From contig CAZDWS010000006.1 of assembly GCA_964509295.1 (NCBI GenBank), forward strand, positions 124,001-188,000: DNA of 64,000 nucleotides. Direction: 5' to 3'. The position numbers and the translations under genes were made by a program. This DNA comes from JBGSQR01 sp964509295. Lineage in GTDB: Bacteria > Desulfobacterota > Desulfuromonadia > Geobacterales > Pseudopelobacteraceae. Of the stretch, positions 42,551-50,304 are shown piece after piece. The notes under the pieces are model-generated. The model searched no databases and was not told where the DNA came from. It saw only the letters and a program-made list of their open reading frames with translations. The stretch's first letter is position 1. Each line of letters begins with the position of its first letter.

Positions 42551-43426
42551 ATGACTTCTAACGATATTAAAGCTGTTTTGGACAGCCTTTACGAAAACAG
42601 GTCAGCTACACAGCTGGCTAATGATCCACTTTCCTTCTGCCACCGTTTCAGTGATCCGGCCGATCAGGAGGTGGCCGGACTGATTGCATCGTCGTTTGCC
42701 TATGGCAATGTGAATATCATTCTGCGGACGCTTGACGGGATTTTCGCAAAAACAGGCGATTCTCCTCTAGGTTTTGTCAGGCAGTTTGAACCTTTAGATG
42801 GACTGAAACTGTTCAAAGGTTTCAAACATCGCTTCAATGACAGCCGTGATCTGTGTGCCCTGTTTCTGGCTATCCAGCTGATGATTCGTGAATCCGGCAG
42901 TATCAACGCCTATTTTTTGCGCCAGCATGATGTGGATGCTGTAAATCTGACATCTGCACTGGATGGTTTTTCCGCGTCGATCAAGAGTTTTGATTTCAGC
43001 TCTGTATATGGTCAGGCGGAAATTCCAAGAGACGCCTATTTCCCCTTTTTCTTTCCGGCACCTGCCTCCGGAAGTGCCTGTAAGCGCCTCTGCATGTATC
43101 TGCGCTGGATGGTCAGGCCATCAGACGGTGTTGATCTGGGGATCTGGCAAGGTGTCAGTCCGTCACAGCTGATTATACCGGTTGATACACATATTCAGCG
43201 CATTTGCAGGTATCTGGGTTTTACAACCCGCAAAAGCGCAGACTGGCGCATGGCTTGCGAAATAACAGCGGCCTTGCGATTGCTGGATCAGGATGATCCT
43301 GTAAAGTATGATTTTTCCATTGCACACCTTGGAATATCTGAAGGTTGTGACGGTAAAGATCTGGCTGTTTGCCGTTCCTGTCAGATTTCAGGAATCTGTT
43401 CTCAAAACAGCGCTATCAAAGCATGA
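42551..43426 (+). CDS. TIGR02757/DUF2400 family protein
   Basis: 291 residues from the ATG at 42551 (AAAGGTG 5 nt upstream). Helical protein with the conserved IPVDTHIQRI segment, KYDFSIAHLG near the C-terminus and a final Cys cluster (CRSCQISGIC), the layout of the TIGR02757 family. The fold is related to HhH-GPD DNA glycosylases, but no activity is established. It follows hydF closely through the heptamer repeat and ends the rightward run. Confidence 0.85.
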   Translation: MTSNDIKAVLDSLYENRSATQLANDPLSFCHRFSDPADQEVAGLIASSFAYGNVNIILRTLDGIFAKTGDSPLGFVRQFEPLDGLKLFKGFKHRFNDSRDLCALFLAIQLMIRESGSINAYFLRQHDVDAVNLTSALDGFSASIKSFDFSSVYGQAEIPRDAYFPFFFPAPASGSACKRLCMYLRWMVRPSDGVDLGIWQGVSPSQLIIPVDTHIQRICRYLGFTTRKSADWRMACEITAALRLLDQDDPVKYDFSIAHLGISEGCDGKDLAVCRSCQISGICSQNSAIKA

Positions 43427-43442
43427 GGGGATTTTTAATAAA

Positions 43443-43471
43443 TTGACACTCAAAAGCCTTTCTGATATAGG
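43443..43471 (+). promoter_or_regulatory. Sigma-70-like promoter for the zinc-ribbon/DUF3426 gene
   Basis: TTGACA at 43443-43448, 17-nt spacer, TATAGG at 43466-43471, in the gap after the TIGR02757 stop and 66 bp upstream of the next start. Confidence 0.6.
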
Positions 43472-43537
43472 ATACGTTGTTTCAGCTAGTTACATGATCA
43501 ACAAGCTGTCCCACCACAAATAACCGGGGAGTCGTAG

Positions 43538-44968
43538 ATGATAATCCAGTGTGAACATTGTAGAACCAAGTTCAAGCTTGATGATGCCAAGGTTAAAGAC
43601 ACAGGGGTCAAGGTTCGTTGTGCAAAGTGTCGGAATGTCTTTAAGGTTTCTAAAGATCAGTCGCAACTTGCCGAAAAACCAGACTTTGCAGCAATGCTTG
43701 GGCATAGCGCTGATGCTGCAGTTGTCAGTGCCGTTCCCGTTGCATTTGAAATTGATCACGGTTCAGAGGCAGTAACAACAGCTGGATCTGATTTTGATTC
43801 CTCTACTTTTGAATTGGATGAGGTTAGTGATAAATCATTAAGTTCGGAGAAGGAGACTTTCGAACTTTCAAATGATGAATTTACCCTGCCGGCTGTTTCA
43901 CCGGAAGAGTTTGATGTTTCTTCTCTCGCCCTTGATGATGAAACAGCATTTGCTGTTGAGCAATCTGCGATGGGCAGTGAAACAATGGACTTTTCCGAAA
44001 TAGCTGCCGACGGAATTGCTCAAGATACTGACAAGGCCATGGTTGCTTCATCCAGTTTTACAGGTATGGATGATATGGTTTCAGAGGCGCCTTCTGATCA
44101 GAGTAAGCCTGATCTGGATGGTTTTATGGATTCCATCGAGTCCCATGAGCCGGCCGGGTCAGATGTCTCGAAATCCACCTATACCGATGAAGAATTTCAT
44201 CTGGGAGAAATCGATTTTGGCGACGAACTGGATACTACAACCAGTCACCAGATCAATCCGGAGAATGTTGAAGAAGATCACAATCTGCTATTTGTTCCTC
44301 TTGAAGAACCGCTGGACAAAGTTAAAGCCGCTGATGACTTTGAGCCAGTTGTAGTTCCTGCTGTGGCTGCAGTAGCGGAAGACACCACCAAGGTGCCTGA
44401 GGTAGCTGCCCAGGAAGAACTCCCGCCGCTTTCCATCTCTTCACGACGTAAGTCACCATCAACAATGTTTATGGCCATGGTCGGCCTGCTTGTTGCCGGA
44501 GTTATCGCTCTGTTTGCTTTTTTCGGCCTTGAAAAGTCAACCGTAGTGGTATCAAAACCTGGTGAAGGCGGCATCAAGATTTCTCTGCAAAATGTAAAGG
44601 CTTCTTTTGTCAAGAACAGCACCGTTGGTGACCTGCTTGTCATATCCGGTGAGGCTGTCAATAACTATGATACGCCAAGGGCCGCCATCCAGGTTATGGG
44701 AACACTATATTCCGCAGACAACAAGGTGCTGATGACCAAAAATGCCTATGCGGGGAATCCTATTTCCAAAGAGCAGCTGGCAACCATGACAGCGGAAAAG
44801 ATTGAAGCTGCCATGTCCAACCAGTTTGGCGATTCACTGGCAAATATGGAAGTTGCGCCTGGAAAAGCGATACCGTTTGTAATTGTTCTTTCGAATGTCC
44901 CTGCGGAAGCAAAACAGATCGGCTGCGATCTGATCGGCTCAACAGGTGCTGCACCAGCTAAAAAGTAA
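43538..44968 (+). CDS. Zinc-ribbon / DUF3426 single-pass membrane protein
   Basis: 476 residues. The first 40 residues are an MJ0042-type zinc ribbon (CEHCRTKF ... CAKCRNVF). A long acidic, low-complexity region (about 75-300, rich in Asp, Glu, Ser) follows, then a transmembrane helix near 309-329 and a C-terminal DUF3426-like domain with NVKASFVKNSTVGDLLVISGEAVN. The zinc ribbon would be cytoplasmic and the C-terminal domain periplasmic. Proteins of this layout are common in Geobacter relatives; function unknown. Preceded by a strong promoter and followed by a terminator, so it is its own unit. Confidence 0.85.
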   Translation: MIIQCEHCRTKFKLDDAKVKDTGVKVRCAKCRNVFKVSKDQSQLAEKPDFAAMLGHSADAAVVSAVPVAFEIDHGSEAVTTAGSDFDSSTFELDEVSDKSLSSEKETFELSNDEFTLPAVSPEEFDVSSLALDDETAFAVEQSAMGSETMDFSEIAADGIAQDTDKAMVASSSFTGMDDMVSEAPSDQSKPDLDGFMDSIESHEPAGSDVSKSTYTDEEFHLGEIDFGDELDTTTSHQINPENVEEDHNLLFVPLEEPLDKVKAADDFEPVVVPAVAAVAEDTTKVPEVAAQEELPPLSISSRRKSPSTMFMAMVGLLVAGVIALFAFFGLEKSTVVVSKPGEGGIKISLQNVKASFVKNSTVGDLLVISGEAVNNYDTPRAAIQVMGTLYSADNKVLMTKNAYAGNPISKEQLATMTAEKIEAAMSNQFGDSLANMEVAPGKAIPFVIVLSNVPAEAKQIGCDLIGSTGAAPAKK

Positions 44969-44999
44969 CTTTAGTTCGCGTATGTTATTGATAAAACAA

Positions 45000-45034
45000 A
45001 AGGGCCGCTGATTTAGTCAGCGGCCCTTCTGTTT
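45000..45034. terminator. Bidirectional terminator between the zinc-ribbon and FKBP genes
   Basis: Perfect 12-bp stem AAGGGCCGCTGA / TCAGCGGCCCTT with a 5-nt loop, A-rich on the left and CTGTTTT on the right, in a convergent gap. Confidence 0.92.
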
Positions 45035-45054
45035 TAAATCCGAAAATTAAACGG

Positions 45055-45588
45055 TTATGCTATTTCAACCAGTTTGATTTCAAAGTTCAAATCCATGCCG
45101 GCCAGTGGGTGGTTTGCATCGAGTGTGACTGATGTTTCAGTTACATCAATTACCATTACAGGCATTGGTGTTCCGTCTTCCAGAATCACTTCCATGTGAT
45201 CCCCGATAGTCGGTTCAATTTCAGATGGTATTTCAGTGCGGTCAATAACAGCCACCATTTCATCCACACGTGGGCCGTAGGCGTCATCTGACGCGATGCG
45301 TACTTTTACGCTCTGACCAGGCTCCAGTCCGATTACCGCTTCTTCAAATTTTGGAATCAGATTGCCTTCGCCGATAACGAATTCCATTGGGCCGGAAGTC
45401 TCATGCCCTCCGCATCCACAGCCGCCATCGCCGCAGCCGCCGCTATTTTTGTCATCGCCGCAACCGCCATCATCGCAGCCGTCTCCGCATTGATCTGCAG
45501 CTTCTTCCGATGCATCGAATACGCTGCCGTCATCCAGGGTACCGATGTAGTGTACTTTAACCTTATCGCCATTTTTTGCTTGTGCCAT
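45055..45588 (-). CDS. SlyD-like FKBP peptidyl-prolyl isomerase with Cys-rich insert
   Basis: 177 residues. FKBP fold: GDKVKVHYIGTLDDGSVFDAS, GPMEFVIGEGNLIPKFEEAVIG and the C-terminal GMDLNFEIKLVEI strand, with an inserted-in-flap domain as in SlyD (residues about 95-150). Between VFDAS and GPMEF sits an unusual block (28-66) with six Cys (34, 38, 43, 52, 57, 59), His62, and many Gly/Asp. In E. coli SlyD the metal-binding Cys/His tail is C-terminal; here it lies in the early beta-loop instead. It may bind nickel or zinc; a link to hydrogenases is possible but [FeFe] enzymes need no nickel. Confidence 0.88.
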   Translation of the reverse strand: MAQAKNGDKVKVHYIGTLDDGSVFDASEEAADQCGDGCDDGGCGDDKNSGGCGDGGCGCGGHETSGPMEFVIGEGNLIPKFEEAVIGLEPGQSVKVRIASDDAYGPRVDEMVAVIDRTEIPSEIEPTIGDHMEVILEDGTPMPVMVIDVTETSVTLDANHPLAGMDLNFEIKLVEIA

Positions 45589-45632
45589 TGTTGTATCCTC
45601 TCTTTGTGTAGTTCAGCTTAAATTCAGAATAT

Positions 45633-45950
45633 TCAGTTTTTCGAGTTGATGCTCGATATTATTTTATCCAGCTGCAGTGGGTCTGCGCCTGTAATCCGTA
45701 CTCTTTTATGTCGTGAGGTTTCACCGGAAACTAGTTCTACTGAGGATTTTGATACGCCAAAAAGTTTTGCAAGGTATTCGCAGCAGAGTTTATTGGCCGC
45801 TCCATCAACAGGTGGTGAAGTCAGTCTGATTTTGAGTGCCTTGTCCTGTATTCCGCAGATTTCATTTTTAGATGCCCTGGGCTGGACACGCAGGTTGATA
45901 ATTATTCCGTCATCGGTCTGACAGAATAATGCGTGATCAGGCCTGGTCAT
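45633..45950 (-). CDS. yggU: YggU family (DUF167) protein
   Basis: 105 residues with the family core LRVQPRASKNEI, LKIRLTSPPVDGAANK and SVELVSGETSRHKRVRI. Small cytoplasmic protein of unknown function. It overlaps the end of divIVA by 14 bp, so the pair is coupled in one operon read leftward: yggT, divIVA, yggU. This trio next to cell-division genes is common in Firmicutes and also in Geobacter relatives. Confidence 0.92.
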   Translation of the reverse strand: MTRPDHALFCQTDDGIIINLRVQPRASKNEICGIQDKALKIRLTSPPVDGAANKLCCEYLAKLFGVSKSSVELVSGETSRHKRVRITGADPLQLDKIISSINSKN

Positions 45951-46389
45951 CGCCGGTAATCATTCGTGCGTGGCTGTCCAGCAGGGATTTAAGGCTGATT
46001 TCGAACTGTATTTTCTGTCTGCGAATGTCTTCTATCCTGGCCTTGAGATCACCCAGTTGACGTTCGGAATCCGCCACGATGCGTTCCGCTTTCAGTTCGG
46101 CTTCACCGATAATCAGTGCAGCTTCTTTCTGGGCATTGTTTTTCATTTCTTCGATGACCCTGTGAGCGGCCAGCATTGCTTCGCGCAGGTCTTTTTCCTT
46201 TTCGGAAACCTCTGCCATTTCCCGATTGTGGCGGGCCTGCAACTCTTTGAGCTCGTTGTTTTCACGAACCAGGTTTTCCATTTCTCCAGCAATGGTCTGC
46301 AGGAAAGCGTCAACATCGTCCGGGTCAAGACCGTTAAACATCTTACCCTTGAACTGTTGCTGCTGAATGTCAATCGGGGTGATTTTCAT
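45937..46389 (-). CDS. divIVA: DivIVA-domain protein
   Basis: 150 residues. N-terminal MKITPIDIQQQQFKGKMFNGLDPDDVDAFL is the DivIVA membrane-curvature domain (F14 and G20-type residues), followed by a coiled coil rich in Glu/Arg (about 30-135). It would gather at curved membrane sites such as poles or septa. Ribosome-binding AAAGGTAG precedes the ATG by 6 nt. Follows yggT by 11 bp and overlaps yggU. Confidence 0.92.
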   Translation of the reverse strand: MKITPIDIQQQQFKGKMFNGLDPDDVDAFLQTIAGEMENLVRENNELKELQARHNREMAEVSEKEKDLREAMLAAHRVIEEMKNNAQKEAALIIGEAELKAERIVADSERQLGDLKARIEDIRRQKIQFEISLKSLLDSHARMITGDDQA

Positions 46390-46400
46390 CTGTCTACCTT

Positions 46401-46721
46401 TCAGTATCTAAGTGCTGTACTTGAAGTTATCAGGTAATGATAAGCGGTGTTGAAAACTACTATTTGTATGACATAAATCAGCGCAAATGCTACCAAAGGA
46501 GACAGATCCAGTGCACCGGTATTCGGCATATGGCGTCTGATTCTGCTTAACAGCGGTTCAGTAATACGATAGATGAATCTTACTATCGGATTATAAGGGT
46601 CCGGATTGACCCAGGACAGGATAACGCTGGCCAGCAGGACGTATTTGTAAATAGTCAGCAGTCCGTCAGCGATTTCAACTATTTTAGCTATTGCCAGAAG
46701 TATGTTGGCGATCAGAACCAC
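46401..46721 (-). CDS. yggT: YggT family integral membrane protein
   Basis: 106 residues from the GTG at 46721, with GGAG 6 nt upstream. The longer frame to 46772 is rejected because its start lies on the -10 of a good promoter. Two to three hydrophobic segments and the family motif SWVNPDPYNPIVRFIYRITEPLL. Family members are tied to osmotic or division-linked membrane functions in bacteria and to cytochrome assembly in plastids. First gene of the yggT-divIVA-yggU operon. Confidence 0.88.
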   Translation of the reverse strand: MVLIANILLAIAKIVEIADGLLTIYKYVLLASVILSWVNPDPYNPIVRFIYRITEPLLSRIRRHMPNTGALDLSPLVAFALIYVIQIVVFNTAYHYLITSSTALRY

Positions 46722-46771
46722 AGCTGTCTCCAGACTTGTTTCAAAATATAATGGAAAGATAAATACGAACA

Positions 46772-46800
46772 AATATGCCCTAAAGTGGTTTCAATGTCAA
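46772..46800 (-). promoter_or_regulatory. Sigma-70-like promoter of the yggT-divIVA-yggU operon
   Basis: On the minus strand TTGACA (46800-46795), 17-nt spacer, CATATT (46777-46772), which puts the start of transcription near 46765, ahead of the GTG at 46721. Confidence 0.6.
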
Positions 46801-46817
46801 AGGTGAATGCGATCAAC

Positions 46818-46846
46818 TTGCCATGCTCCGGCCACTCTGATATAAA
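46818..46846 (+). promoter_or_regulatory. Sigma-70-like promoter of suhB
   Basis: TTGCCA (46818-46823), 17-nt spacer, TATAAA (46841-46846); start codon of suhB at 46892. Divergent from the yggT promoter. Confidence 0.6.
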
Positions 46847-46891
46847 TGTTGCTCAAATGCGGTGAAAAACCGTTTTTTTACTGGAGAAAAT

Positions 46892-47692
46892 ATGAACGAG
46901 TGGAAAGAATGCCTGGAGTGCGCCGTGGCTGCAGCGAAGGTTGCAGGCGGTTATCAACGATATCGTTTTACCATGCCTTTTGCAGTGGACATGAAAGGTG
47001 ATAAAGACCTTGTAACCGAAGTTGACAAGGAATCGGAGCGTCTGGTTGTGGAGCATCTGCTCAATTGTTATCCGGATCATACTATTCTGGCGGAAGAGAA
47101 TATTTATCCCCAGACGGATTCACCGTTTCGCTGGGTCATCGACCCGATTGACGGTACGACAAACTTTGCCCACGGCTATCCCTGGTTTTGCGTTTCAATC
47201 GGTCTGGAGTATGAAGGTGAATTGGTGGTCGGAGTTGTCTATAATCCGATTTATGACGAGCTATTCACAGCTTCCAAGGGCAATGGCGCTTTTCTGAATG
47301 GTCATCGCATACAGGTATCAGGCCGATCTCCCGTAAAGAACTCGCTGTTGGGGACAGGTTTTCCCTATGACAGTGCCACTGACCCGGAAAACAACTTTGC
47401 CAACAGTTTTGCTTTTCAGAAGGCTGCTCGCGGAATCCGCAGGGCCGGTGCGGCTGCGCTTGATCTTGCAAGTGTAGCTGCCGGACGTCTGGATGGTTAC
47501 TGGGAGCTGAAACTGAAACCGTGGGATGTGGCTGCCGGCGTGCTGTTGGTAAGGGAGGCTGGCGGGGTTGTGACGAGCTTTGATGGGTCAGCCTATGATA
47601 TTTTCAATAACCGCATTCTGTCCAGCAATGGACTAATACATCAGGAAATGGTGGAAATGCTGGCAATGGTTAAAGAGGAAGGGAAACTGTGA
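46892..47692 (+). CDS. suhB: Inositol monophosphatase family protein SuhB
   Basis: 266 residues from the ATG at 46892 (TGGAG 7 nt upstream). Li-sensitive phosphatase motifs: DLVTEVDKESE, AEEN, IDPIDGTTNFAHGYP (metal-binding Asp-Pro-x-Asp-Gly-Thr) and LKPWDVAAG. It dephosphorylates inositol monophosphate or related sugar phosphates; in E. coli SuhB also has an RNA/antitermination role. It overlaps the following small membrane gene by 4 bp (GTGA). Confidence 0.94.
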   Translation: MNEWKECLECAVAAAKVAGGYQRYRFTMPFAVDMKGDKDLVTEVDKESERLVVEHLLNCYPDHTILAEENIYPQTDSPFRWVIDPIDGTTNFAHGYPWFCVSIGLEYEGELVVGVVYNPIYDELFTASKGNGAFLNGHRIQVSGRSPVKNSLLGTGFPYDSATDPENNFANSFAFQKAARGIRRAGAAALDLASVAAGRLDGYWELKLKPWDVAAGVLLVREAGGVVTSFDGSAYDIFNNRILSSNGLIHQEMVEMLAMVKEEGKL

Positions 47693-48024
47693 CCCGTAAA
47701 ACAAGAGCAATACTGATGAATGCTTTTTTGTTGCCTGGAATGGGGCAGCTGCTTCTGGGACGCAGGGTAACCGGGATTATAATCATCCTGATTGTCAACT
47801 TTCTGATGCTGTTGGCACTGTTCGTACTTCTTAAAGGCGCATCGCCAATAATTGCCGCAAAAATAACGGCAGGTCAGGTTGGCTATAATGAAGTGCATTC
47901 CGCAATTGAGGGTGTTTCCGGCTATGGCAAGGCGCTTCTGGCCGCATTCGGGGTTGTGTGGGGTTTTGCCATGTTTGACGTGATCAGGAATGGCAAGACA
48001 CATGGGGAACCTGATGATAAATAG
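47689..48024 (+). CDS. Small multi-pass membrane protein
   Basis: 111 residues from GTG 47689, which overlaps the suhB stop. Two to three hydrophobic segments (about 10-24, 28-50, 83-98) and the LLPGMGQLLLGRRVTGI motif, similar to the TM2/DUF6677-type small membrane proteins in which GxGQ and G-rich turns recur. Function unknown. The convergent methyltransferase ends only 2 bp away with no terminator visible between. Confidence 0.8.
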   Translation: MTRKTRAILMNAFLLPGMGQLLLGRRVTGIIIILIVNFLMLLALFVLLKGASPIIAAKITAGQVGYNEVHSAIEGVSGYGKALLAAFGVVWGFAMFDVIRNGKTHGEPDDK

Positions 48025-48026
48025 TT

Positions 48027-49085
48027 CTAGCCCTGTTTAACTCCGCAAAGACCTTCTCCGGCTTTCAAAGCTTTCAAACCATTCAGTTCAAACAATGCCT
48101 TCAGGTTCGCCTGGGGGCATTTCTGTTTCCAGCCACCATGGAAACAGTCCGCGGCCAGCAGAATTCCACCATTATCAAGTAAATCTGCCAGGTTTCTGAT
48201 GATCCGATTCATTTCATCAAAACTGTTAATGATCGGCCCACCCAGCAGGCCATTGCAGAGAATCAGATCAAATGTTTCGGAAACCGTTGGCGGATTCAAA
48301 AGGTCAATCTGCTTGAACAGGATTGAAACATCTGCTGATGAAGAGATTACTGGTTGAGCAATGCGTCTGAATGAGGTTTCACGACCTGGATCATGTGGAA
48401 ATAAAGCATGTGCTGCCGACCAGGCTTCCAGTGGGTCAAGAGTCCAGCCTTCCATGTGAAAGCTGTTCGGGGCAAGACCTGTTTTCAACAGTTCCCCGGC
48501 CAGCATATAAGTACCGAGACCATCTCCACAGGCCGCATCCAGAATATTCAGTCGAACTGTTCCTGGCTGATGGCTAGTCCGCCTGTTTAGAATAAACCTG
48601 GTTTGTTCCGGGTAGCGGTCGGGATCGTAGCCATAATAGCGCAGCGGCATGAAGGACCAGAATATGAATTTCTTGCATAGCTCCGGATCAATCTGCAGGC
48701 GCTTCAGTATTGCGGCCGGGTTGCTGGTACCATTAAATAAAAATGACGGCATATGGCCAACAATGTCGGCCCAACTGGCTGTACCGGCAAAAGGTGTGCT
48801 GGCAAATATGGGGCGATAGTTGAGTGAGGATTGGTAGAAGTTGATGAAAACCGGTCGTATTTCAACCAGTGGCAGCCAAAGTTCACTTTGGTAGTGAATC
48901 TCCGGTGACAGCCGCAGCCCTGGTGCAGGCCAGGGTGCGGGACCGTATTTGATGAAATTGTCGAATAATTGCTGCAGTTTCAGAATCGACCGGTCTAAAC
49001 CGGTCGATAAAATGGGTGGTGAGAACAGTTGTTGAAGGTGTTTAGCGGCGTCCTGATGATCAAGGGACGGGGAAAAACTGAACAT
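48027..49085 (-). CDS. SAM-dependent methyltransferase, function unassigned
   Basis: 352 residues. After an N-terminal region of about 170 residues without known motif comes a class I methyltransferase fold: motif I LDAACGDGLGTYML near 182-195, then FDLILCNGLLGGPIINS (motif IV) and LLDNGGILLAADCFHG (motif VI). The layout recalls CheR-type proteins, but no CheR alpha domain is visible. It starts inside the stop of mqnE (TGATG) and is therefore coupled to menaquinone synthesis; it may be a methylase or another step of that pathway, but this is only context. Confidence 0.75.
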   Translation of the reverse strand: MFSFSPSLDHQDAAKHLQQLFSPPILSTGLDRSILKLQQLFDNFIKYGPAPWPAPGLRLSPEIHYQSELWLPLVEIRPVFINFYQSSLNYRPIFASTPFAGTASWADIVGHMPSFLFNGTSNPAAILKRLQIDPELCKKFIFWSFMPLRYYGYDPDRYPEQTRFILNRRTSHQPGTVRLNILDAACGDGLGTYMLAGELLKTGLAPNSFHMEGWTLDPLEAWSAAHALFPHDPGRETSFRRIAQPVISSSADVSILFKQIDLLNPPTVSETFDLILCNGLLGGPIINSFDEMNRIIRNLADLLDNGGILLAADCFHGGWKQKCPQANLKALFELNGLKALKAGEGLCGVKQG

Positions 49086-50164
49086 CAGAACGTGCGGATC
49101 GGTCGGTAAAGTGTATCCCGTTCAACCGGGATCTTGTCTGCTTTGCTGATCAGGCGGATAATGCCGTCTTTGGTCAGGGATTGCGGGCTGGCAGCACCGG
49201 CATCGTGGCCGATTTTTTCCTCAACTACTGTTCCATCCAGATCGTTGACTCCGAAGGCCAGTGAAACCTGGGCAATCTTCTCGCCCAGCATGATCCAGTA
49301 AGCTTTGATATGATCGAAGTTGTCCAGGAAAATTCGGGCAATCGCCAGGGTTTTCAAGTCATCCAGTCCTGATGTGCCCCTGATGTTCAGTTTCATGTCG
49401 GAGTTTTCCGGCTGGAAAGCCAGCGGGATGAACGCCTGAAAACCGCCGGTTTCGTCTTGCAGGTTGCGCAGCATCTCCATATGGGCAATGCGGTCGGCAA
49501 AACTTTCCACATGACCGTAAAGCATTGTGGCATTGGTTTTAAGGCCGGCCAGGTGAGCCAGTCGGATGATTTTCAGCCAGTGCTGCCCGGAGATTTTTTC
49601 TGGGCAGATTTTGTTTCGCACCTCTTCCACCAGGATTTCAGCCCCGCCACCCGGCATGGAACCGAGCCCGGCAGCGATCAGTTGCCTGAAAACCTCTTCG
49701 ACGGTAAGTCCCGAAATTCGGGCAAAGTAATCGATTTCAACGGCTGTAAAGGCTTTGACGTGAACGCTTGGAGCGGCTTTCCGCAAACCTTGCAGCATTT
49801 CAATATAAAATTCAAAGGGAAGGTCCGGGTGCAGCCCGCCAACGATGTGAACCTCAGTGGCGCCTTCCGCTTCTGCCGCTACGGCTTTTTGGCAGATTTC
49901 GTCCAGTGTGAGCGCATATGCACCCTCCTGGCCGGTTGTTCTGGAAAAAGCGCAGAAGGCGCAGCGATTAACGCAGATGTTGGTGGGGTTGATATGACGG
50001 TTGACATTGAAGAAGACATTCCTGCCGTTTTTGCGTTCATTGATCTTTGCCGCCAGCTTGCCGATAGCCAGCAGATCGTTGGACTCAAACAGTGCCAATG
50101 CTTCTTCGGTGGATATGCGTTGATTGTTTTCAACTTTTTGCGAGATGCTTTCAAAATTTATCAT
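49085..50164 (-). CDS. mqnE: Aminofutalosine synthase MqnE (radical SAM)
   Basis: 359 residues from the ATG at 50164; a TTG at 50200 is also possible. Radical-SAM triad CVNRCAFC (C-x3-C-x2-C) after NRHINPTN, the MqnE hallmark GSMPGGGAEI, NKICPEK, YGHVES, FIPLAFQPEN and HIKAYWIMLGE, and the terminal ERDTLY. It builds aminofutalosine in the futalosine menaquinone pathway. MqnC would have GLDSIPGGGAE instead, so the call is MqnE. No other mqn gene is adjacent except possibly the coupled methyltransferase. Confidence 0.95.
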   Translation of the reverse strand: MINFESISQKVENNQRISTEEALALFESNDLLAIGKLAAKINERKNGRNVFFNVNRHINPTNICVNRCAFCAFSRTTGQEGAYALTLDEICQKAVAAEAEGATEVHIVGGLHPDLPFEFYIEMLQGLRKAAPSVHVKAFTAVEIDYFARISGLTVEEVFRQLIAAGLGSMPGGGAEILVEEVRNKICPEKISGQHWLKIIRLAHLAGLKTNATMLYGHVESFADRIAHMEMLRNLQDETGGFQAFIPLAFQPENSDMKLNIRGTSGLDDLKTLAIARIFLDNFDHIKAYWIMLGEKIAQVSLAFGVNDLDGTVVEEKIGHDAGAASPQSLTKDGIIRLISKADKIPVERDTLYRPIRTF

Positions 50165-50226
50165 GGGCGGAAGTCTACGATAATACGGGATGAGGTTCAA
50201 GATCTTTGTTGATTGTAAAAGGTATT

Positions 50227-50292
50227 TAGGCTGAAGGCTGAAGGTTAATGCTGAAAAACATTAAACAGACTTTAACTGTAGCCTTCAGCCTA
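50227..50292 (-). repeat. GGCTGAA-type palindromic repeat upstream of mqnE
   Basis: Perfect 13-bp inverted repeat TAGGCTGAAGGCT (50227-50239) / AGCCTTCAGCCTA (50280-50292), with the unit GGCTGAA repeated twice on the left and a second AACATTAA-type pairing inside. It sits between the diguanylate cyclase and mqnE, both on the minus strand. Confidence 0.85.
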
Positions 50293-50304
50293 TAACCTGA
50301 GCAA

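Noticed and set aside
49457..50212. 251-codon open frame antisense to mqnE
   Set aside because: Shadow of mqnE; no motif and no promoter.
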